The notes under the pieces: generated by a model | Database searches by the model: none | What the model was told of the DNA's origin: nothing | The model's input: the letters and a program-made list of their open reading frames with translations, nothing else | Translations under genes and position numbers: made by a program | In this document: positions 34,092 to 38,844 of the stretch, piece after piece | Layout of the letters: each line of letters begins with the position of its first letter | How positions within the stretch are numbered: position 1 is the stretch's first letter | DNA from: an uncultured Lachnospiraceae bacterium | Lineage (GTDB): Bacteria > Bacillota > Clostridia > Lachnospirales > Lachnospiraceae | Reading direction: 5' to 3' | DNA: 38,844 nucleotides | Assembly (NCBI GenBank): GCA_910577045.1 | Contig: CAJTLB010000026.1 | Coordinates: forward strand, 1 to 38,844

Positions 34092-35982
34092 TAATATAAC
34101 AAAAGCCTTTGTAGAGAATACTGTTCTCTCCAAAGTTTCTTTCCATATTGAAGAAAGAGAAAAAGCAGCTATTGTTGGAATTAATGGCGCTGGAAAATCT
34201 ACCCTTTTAAAAATTATAGTAGGGGAACTTGCCCCTGATGACGGCAACGTCACGATTACAAAAGGAAAAACGCTTGGATATTTAGCGCAGCACCAAAGCC
34301 TTACAAGCCACAATAGCATTTATAATGAATTATTAGAAGTAAAACAGGATATTTTAGACTTAGAAGCAAAAATTAGGGAAGCAGAGCTTCAAATGAAAAC
34401 TCTAACGGGCAATGCCTTAAATGATTTAATGGAGGATTATACCCGGATGACACATGAATTTGAAGCTAAAAACGGCTACGCCTATAAAAGTGAAATTACT
34501 GGCATTATAAAGGGCCTTGGCTTTACAGAAGAAGAATTCCAAAAAGAAATTTCCACCCTTTCTGGCGGGCAAAAAACCCGTGTAGCATTAGGGAAACTTT
34601 TATTGTCTAAACCAGATATTATTTTATTAGACGAGCCAACCAACCATTTAGATATGGGCTCTATTGCATGGCTAGAAACCTTTTTATTAAATTATGAAGG
34701 AAGTGTTATTATTGTGGCGCATGACCGTTATTTTTTAGATCGTGTTGTTACAAAGATTATTGAATTAGATCATAGTACTTCCTGTGTATTTTCTGGCAAT
34801 TATTCTGCTTATGCGGAAAAAAAGGCAATGCTCCGCGATGCCTTAATGCACCAATACCTTAACCAGCAAAAAGAAATTAAACACCAAGAAGCGGTTATTG
34901 AAAAACTTCGTTCCTTTAACCGGGAAAAATCTATCCGGCGTGCAGAAAGCAGGGAAAAAATGCTGGATAAAATGGATATAATGGAAAAACCTGTTACACA
35001 AGCAAAGCAAATGAATATCCGCTTAGAACCACATACCGTAAGCGGCAATGATGTACTAACTGTTACAGGCTTAACCAAATCCTTTGGCACACAAACCCTA
35101 TTCCAGAATATTTCTTTTGATATTAAGCGAGGGGAGCATATCGCCATTATTGGAAATAATGGTACTGGGAAAACTACTATCCTAAAACTTATTAACCATT
35201 TGTTTGAACCTGATTCTGGGGAAATCCGCCTTGGCTCTAAAGTCTGTATTGGCTATTATGACCAAGAGCATCAGGTACTGCATATGGAAAAAACATTATT
35301 TGAAGAAATATCAGATACTTACCCAACCCTTACCAATACAGAAATCCGCAATGTGCTTGCTGCTTTTTTATTTACCAATGATGATGTCTTTAAGAAAATT
35401 GGTGATTTAAGCGGCGGGGAGCGAGGTCGGGTATCCCTTGCAAAACTTATGCTGTCAGAATCTAATTTCCTTATTTTAGATGAGCCAACTAACCACTTAG
35501 ATATTGAATCAAAAGAAATTTTAGAAGATGCCTTAAACCAATATACTGGAACAATACTCTATGTATCCCATGACCGCTATTTTATTAATAAAACAGCCAC
35601 CCGCATCCTAGACTTAGCAAACCAAACCCTTATCAATTATCTTGGAAACTATGATTATTATTTAGAGAAAAAAGATACAATAGGAAATAAAATAGCCCCC
35701 ATAACAGAGGCCAAACCAATAGAAAACGCTTCTAATTCTAAAGCAGGCTGGCTTGCCCAAAAAGAAGAACAGGCAAAAATCCGTAAACGCCAAAACGATT
35801 TGGCAAAAACAGAAGCAGAAATCCACAAATTAGAAACAAGGGATAAAGAAATTGATAACCTATTAGTTTTAGAAGAAATCTATACAAACCCGCCAGAACT
35901 TATGAAATTAAATAAAGAAAAACAAGCATTAAAGAAAGAATTAGAAATATTATATGAAAAATGGGAAGAACTGGCAGAGTAA
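34075..35982 (+). CDS. ABC-F family ATPase (ribosome-associated)
   Basis: The 635-residue protein has two ABC domains and no membrane segment. The first has Walker A GINGAGKS (35-42), LSGGQKTR and IILLDEPTNH. The second has GNNGTGKT near 359-366, LSGGERGR and FLILDEPTNH. The linker between them (about 235-330) is helical and charged, as in the ribosome-contacting P-site tRNA interaction motif. A coiled coil occupies the last 90 residues (QAKIRKRQNDLAKTEAEIHKLETRDKEI). ABC-F proteins relieve stalled ribosomes or give antibiotic protection; this one looks like the housekeeping YdiF/Uup type. It overlaps punA by 17 nt and ends in the terminator at 35965-36004. Confidence 0.92.
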   Translation: MILACNNITKAFVENTVLSKVSFHIEEREKAAIVGINGAGKSTLLKIIVGELAPDDGNVTITKGKTLGYLAQHQSLTSHNSIYNELLEVKQDILDLEAKIREAELQMKTLTGNALNDLMEDYTRMTHEFEAKNGYAYKSEITGIIKGLGFTEEEFQKEISTLSGGQKTRVALGKLLLSKPDIILLDEPTNHLDMGSIAWLETFLLNYEGSVIIVAHDRYFLDRVVTKIIELDHSTSCVFSGNYSAYAEKKAMLRDALMHQYLNQQKEIKHQEAVIEKLRSFNREKSIRRAESREKMLDKMDIMEKPVTQAKQMNIRLEPHTVSGNDVLTVTGLTKSFGTQTLFQNISFDIKRGEHIAIIGNNGTGKTTILKLINHLFEPDSGEIRLGSKVCIGYYDQEHQVLHMEKTLFEEISDTYPTLTNTEIRNVLAAFLFTNDDVFKKIGDLSGGERGRVSLAKLMLSESNFLILDEPTNHLDIESKEILEDALNQYTGTILYVSHDRYFINKTATRILDLANQTLINYLGNYDYYLEKKDTIGNKIAPITEAKPIENASNSKAGWLAQKEEQAKIRKRQNDLAKTEAEIHKLETRDKEIDNLLVLEEIYTNPPELMKLNKEKQALKKELEILYEKWEELAE

Positions 35983-36004
35983 TTTTACCCTGCCAGCTCT
36001 TCTT
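35965..36004. terminator. Bidirectional terminator between ABC-F and aminopeptidase genes
   Basis: GAAGAACTGGCAG (35965-35977) pairs with CTGCCAGCTCTTC (35990-36002), 12 of 13 positions, around a 12-nt loop. The stem covers the last codons of the ABC-F gene and reaches the stop of the convergent aminopeptidase gene, so it could end transcription from both sides. Confidence 0.65.
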
Positions 36005-37793
36005 AAATTTCCCTTGTATATTCTTTTAGCCAGTCTGCCTCCTCTTTTGTTAAATATGGTGAAATTTTCTCATATACCATTTTATGGTATTGATTTAACT
36101 GCATTTTATCTGTTTCACTAAAATAAGTTACATCAATGCCATCTAAGTCAATAGGGGCATATGTGATGGTTTCAAATTCCATAAACTGGCCATATTCATT
36201 TTTTTCTGCCTTTTTACAGATTAATTCATTTTCTGTACGGATTCCATGACTATTCTCTATATATACTCCTGGTTCATCCGTTGTCACCATGCCTTCTTCA
36301 AAAACAGCCTGGTCATCTCTTTCTGGCACATGCTTCCAGCGGAACCCATTTGGCCCTTCATGTACATTTAACAAATAACCAACTCCATGCCCTGTGCCAC
36401 AGCGATAATCAATCCCTATATTCCAAAGTGGCCCCCTTGCCAAAATATCTAAATTTAACCCATTGCAGCCATATAAAAATTTTACATTAGCAAGGTTTAA
36501 CATAGATTTTGCCACTAATGTATAATGTTTTTTCCATTCATCTGGGATTGGACCTAATACAAACGTCCTAGTAATATCTGTTGTCCCCTCATAATACTGC
36601 CCACCAGAATCTACCAGCAAAAATCCTTCTGGCTTTAACTTTGCATTGTGTTCTGGGGTTGCAGAATAGTGCATCATTGCTGCATTTGCCTGATAAGCAG
36701 AAATTGTATCAAAACTAAGTTCCAAGAAACCTTCCTGTTCCTTCCTAAGCCCTTCTAAATAATCTGCTGCACTGATTTCTGTAATTTCTTCCTTCCCTAC
36801 CTGATGTTTCAACCAATACATAAATTTTGTTACTGCCACGCCATCTTTTATATGGGATTTTCTTAAATTTTCTAATTCTACCTTATTTTTTATTGCCTTT
36901 TTTGTAGTAGTTGGGTTTATTTCATCTATAATGGTAATCCCTTCTTTTAACCCACTAAGGATAGCATAATTTACCCGTTTCTTACTTAATAAAACTGTTT
37001 CTGTTTCTGGTATAGCCTGGATATATTGATAGACAGAATGATATGGATAAATTTTGACGGCATCTTGTTCTAATTCTTTCTGTACTATTTCATTTAAAGC
37101 CCCTGGCTGGATAAATAACAAACATTCCTCTTTTCTTACTATCACATAAGATAAGACTACTGGATTATATGTAACGTCATTTCCTCTAATATTAAGCAGC
37201 CAAGCAATATCATCTAAACTGGTTAAAATAAAGGAATCTGCCTTTTTCTCTTCCATTACTTCCCGAATCTCAGAAAGTTTTTCTTTCCTAGGCTTTCCAA
37301 CCCATTTTATATCCAATAAATAGGCTGGTTCTTTTGAAATAGCTGGCCTATCTTCCCAAATAGCATCTACCAAATCAGAAGACGCGTCTATCTTTGCATC
37401 CTTTTTTTCTAATGCTTCTTTTAACTTTATTCCTAATAAAGCATTCACTACTCTTCCATCAAAACCTAACCATCCATGTTCTGGCGTTTTTTCTTTTATA
37501 AATTCTTCTACGGTTGGTACTTTTGGCTCACCCATTTTATATAAATCAATGCCAGTGCCTTTTAATTGGTTTTCTGCCTGGATAAAATATCTTCCATCTG
37601 TCCATAGCCCTGCCTCTGAAAGAGTTACTACTAATGTCCCTGCTGAACCTGTAAAGCCAGACATATATTTCCTTACTTTAAAATAATCCCCTACATATTC
37701 TGATTCATGGAAATCTTCTGTTGGGATCATATATACATCAATCTGCTTCTGCCTCATCTGTTCCCGCAGCTTATTTAGACGTTCTACTATCAT
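36003..37793 (-). CDS. Aminopeptidase P family metallopeptidase (M24B)
   Basis: This 596-residue cytoplasmic enzyme of the long, three-domain aminopeptidase P class removes N-terminal residues before proline. Two creatinase-like N-terminal domains (about 1-300) precede the pita-bread M24 domain. That domain has the metal ligands Asp (VDSGG), Asp (EGTTDITRTF), His (GTGHGVGYLLNVHEGP), Glu (TTDEPGVYIE) and Glu (TENELICK), all present. The C-terminal 60 residues are the M24_C tail. I choose ATG 37793 (protein begins MIVERLNKLREQM), 13 nt after the luxS stop, with AGGAG in front. The frame is open further upstream, but that part lies inside luxS. It is the last gene of the DUF4234-luxS-peptidase set. 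Confidence 0.93.
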   Translation of the reverse strand: MIVERLNKLREQMRQKQIDVYMIPTEDFHESEYVGDYFKVRKYMSGFTGSAGTLVVTLSEAGLWTDGRYFIQAENQLKGTGIDLYKMGEPKVPTVEEFIKEKTPEHGWLGFDGRVVNALLGIKLKEALEKKDAKIDASSDLVDAIWEDRPAISKEPAYLLDIKWVGKPRKEKLSEIREVMEEKKADSFILTSLDDIAWLLNIRGNDVTYNPVVLSYVIVRKEECLLFIQPGALNEIVQKELEQDAVKIYPYHSVYQYIQAIPETETVLLSKKRVNYAILSGLKEGITIIDEINPTTTKKAIKNKVELENLRKSHIKDGVAVTKFMYWLKHQVGKEEITEISAADYLEGLRKEQEGFLELSFDTISAYQANAAMMHYSATPEHNAKLKPEGFLLVDSGGQYYEGTTDITRTFVLGPIPDEWKKHYTLVAKSMLNLANVKFLYGCNGLNLDILARGPLWNIGIDYRCGTGHGVGYLLNVHEGPNGFRWKHVPERDDQAVFEEGMVTTDEPGVYIENSHGIRTENELICKKAEKNEYGQFMEFETITYAPIDLDGIDVTYFSETDKMQLNQYHKMVYEKISPYLTKEEADWLKEYTREI

Positions 37794-37806
37794 CGTTCTC
37801 CCACTC

Positions 37807-38286
37807 CTATTCTGGATAATGCATCCGTTCCCTTGTTGGATTTTCCAATACTTCATCCCAATATTTCTTTGCATGGAATTTTGCCATGCTTAAATTCATA
37901 TCCAAATAATTCCCACAGTCCCTTGCTGCTGCGCCTGGTATATCGCCCTCAAATTCTATTATAAACTTCATCATATCTTGTAATAGCCCAACCACATCCT
38001 CAGACTCTAAATCTCCTGCTAATAACAAATAACACCCTGTCCGGCAGCCCATAGGCCCAAAATAAATTACACGGCTTCCCCATTCCTTGTTGTTCCTTAA
38101 AAATGTGGCACATAAATGCTCTAACGCATGGACTGCTGCTGTCCCCATAACTGGTTCCACATTTGGCCTAGTCATACGAAGATCAAATGTAGTCACTACT
38201 TCTTTCCCAATATAATCCTTTCTTGAAACATAAACCCCTGTAAGCAAATCTAAATGGTTTACTGTAAAACTAGCTATTTTTTCCAT
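37807..38286 (-). CDS. luxS: S-ribosylhomocysteine lyase LuxS
   Basis: The 159-residue enzyme splits S-ribosylhomocysteine to homocysteine and the precursor of autoinducer-2, in the activated methyl cycle. The metal site is His53 and His57 in HALEH plus Cys124 in RDCGNY. Glu56 and Cys81 (GCRTG) are the catalytic acid/base pair. The length is typical. A strong AGGAGGAAGAG ribosome site precedes ATG 38286. The gene follows the terminator of the DUF4234 gene (38331-38356). A possible promoter with TTGCCG inside that terminator and TATATA 18 nt later would give it separate expression. The Mtn/Pfs nucleosidase that makes its substrate is not in the window. Confidence 0.96.
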   Translation of the reverse strand: MEKIASFTVNHLDLLTGVYVSRKDYIGKEVVTTFDLRMTRPNVEPVMGTAAVHALEHLCATFLRNNKEWGSRVIYFGPMGCRTGCYLLLAGDLESEDVVGLLQDMMKFIIEFEGDIPGAAARDCGNYLDMNLSMAKFHAKKYWDEVLENPTRERMHYPE

Positions 38287-38330
38287 CTCTTCCTCCTGCT
38301 CCCAACTATTTTTATATAATATTTATGATG

Positions 38331-38356
38331 AAAAAACGGCAAGCCCATGCTTACCG
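38331..38356 (-). terminator. Terminator after the DUF4234 gene
   Basis: On the minus strand CGGTAAGC, loop ATGG and GCTTGCCG (one G-U) are followed by six T. It lies 15 nt after the stop of the DUF4234 gene. Confidence 0.85.
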
Positions 38357-38371
38357 CTTTATACACAGCTA

Positions 38372-38716
38372 TTATATATCTGCTACCTGGTTCAATTCAT
38401 TCTGTACTAATGCCCATACCACAATGCCAAAACCAAATAAAGACAAGATTAAGTACAAAAGGCCACTATTACTTGTTGGTGTGCCATTTTTTGCCTTTAA
38501 TATGTCAACTTTTTCACCCATTTTGTATGCCCAGTAAATGCTATAAATACCACATGTTACAATACTAAACAACAGTACCATGGAACCTGTCGTCCACTGC
38601 TCCTCTGTTGCTGTATTCATATCATCTGTAATACACACTAACCAATACAGGCCATAAATCCCACATGTTACAATGGATAAAATAATGCACATAGCGATGT
38701 TTCTTTGTTTAATCAT
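38372..38716 (-). CDS. DUF4234 small membrane protein
   Basis: The 114-residue protein has three hydrophobic segments (about 6-28, 46-66 and 84-104). An internal duplication is evident: SIVTCGIYGLYW in the first and SIVTCGIYSIYW in the second. This is the DUF4234 pattern; the function is unknown. It begins with a short basic stretch (MIKQRN) and no cleavable signal. The promoter at 38751-38779 and a ribosome site AAAGGGGG (11 nt before ATG) precede it, and a terminator follows. The promoter sits 9 nt inside the right copy of the end repeat, as for the unknown gene pair at the left end. Confidence 0.85.
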   Translation of the reverse strand: MIKQRNIAMCIILSIVTCGIYGLYWLVCITDDMNTATEEQWTTGSMVLLFSIVTCGIYSIYWAYKMGEKVDILKAKNGTPTSNSGLLYLILSLFGFGIVVWALVQNELNQVADI

Positions 38717-38750
38717 CTGCTACATATCCCCCTTTCCTAAATTCTATATA

Positions 38751-38779
38751 ACTATATCATTTATAGGACAATCTGTCAA
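38751..38779 (-). promoter_or_regulatory. Sigma-A promoter of the DUF4234 gene
   Basis: A perfect TTGACA (38774-38779), a 17-nt spacer and TATAGT (38751-38756) on the minus strand point to the gene at 38716. The -35 lies 9 nt from the right 56-bp repeat, the same distance as on the left. Confidence 0.75.
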
Positions 38780-38788
38780 TAAATATAC

Positions 38789-38844
38789 ACTTGAGTTTCC
38801 GCAGTTCTGTCCACAAAACTGTTGATTGGCTATGCGGATTATAC
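38789..38844 (-). repeat. 56-bp repeat, right copy of an inverted pair
   Basis: This is the reverse complement of 32-87 with one difference, and it runs to the last base of the window, so it may be longer. In this copy the inner dyad is more complete, CAGTTTTGTGGACAGAACTG, with nine bases on each side of a central GG and eight of nine positions matching. Confidence 0.85.

Noticed and set aside
37794..37874. Longer aminopeptidase start at 37874
   Set aside because: The extension lies in luxS and lacks family similarity; ATG 37793 begins the normal MIVERLNKLR N-terminus.
1..38844. CRISPR array, tRNA or rRNA genes
   Set aside because: No regularly spaced direct repeats of the right size and no tRNA or rRNA sequence were recognised; the only periodic DNA is the leucine-rich coding repeat.

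Overview
The window is AT-rich DNA that looks like a gut Clostridia chromosome, most likely Lachnospiraceae. This rests on gene order, sigma-A-type promoters, strong AGGAGG ribosome sites, a DNPR (meso-diaminopimelate type) MurE and choline-binding-type wall repeats. It is an inference, because no rRNA or other marker is present. Both edges lie in the same 56-bp sequence (55/56 identical) in inverted orientation. This suggests the contig breaks at a dispersed repeat.

Layout. (1) 1-1147: the repeat, a promoter exactly 9 nt inside it, two unrecognised genes and a hairpin. (2) 1148-14256, plus strand: a siphophage baseplate, fibre and lysis block: Dit, Tal, DUF1617-like, BppU-like, several candidate fibres (one a BspA-like leucine-rich repeat protein), XkdX-like, and a CHAP + GH25 + choline-binding endolysin. 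No head, terminase, tape-measure, holin or integrase gene is visible, so this is an orphan or truncated tail module. (3) 26575-14309, minus strand: one long housekeeping operon, ftsK-murE-murF-priA-def-fmt-yugP-rsmB-rlmN, from a clear promoter. The prpC-prkC-rsgA-rpe genes that usually follow rlmN in Firmicutes are absent; the phage block meets rlmN tail to tail instead. (4) 26834-27685, minus: an autonomous Rpn/PD-(D/E)XK gene with its own promoter and a strong internal Shine-Dalgarno before an in-frame ATG pair, the arrangement expected for an intragenic antitoxin. (5) 32043-27910, minus: yloU-fakA(yloV)-recG, ending in a terminator. (6) 32118-33086, minus: a secreted choline-binding cysteine-peptidase-like protein, divergent from punA-ABC-F (plus, 33237-35982). 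(7) 38716-36003, minus: a DUF4234 membrane protein, luxS and an M24B aminopeptidase P.

How the parts relate. The long operon joins chromosome segregation, peptidoglycan precursor ligation, replication restart, N-formyl-methionine handling and rRNA methylation. The phage block brings adsorption and lysis functions for a host whose own secreted protein carries the same class of choline-binding repeats. The most notable signals are the repeat-plus-promoter pair at the two ends, the nested rpn gene, the hairpin and 20-codon leader ahead of dit, and the position of the tail block against rlmN.
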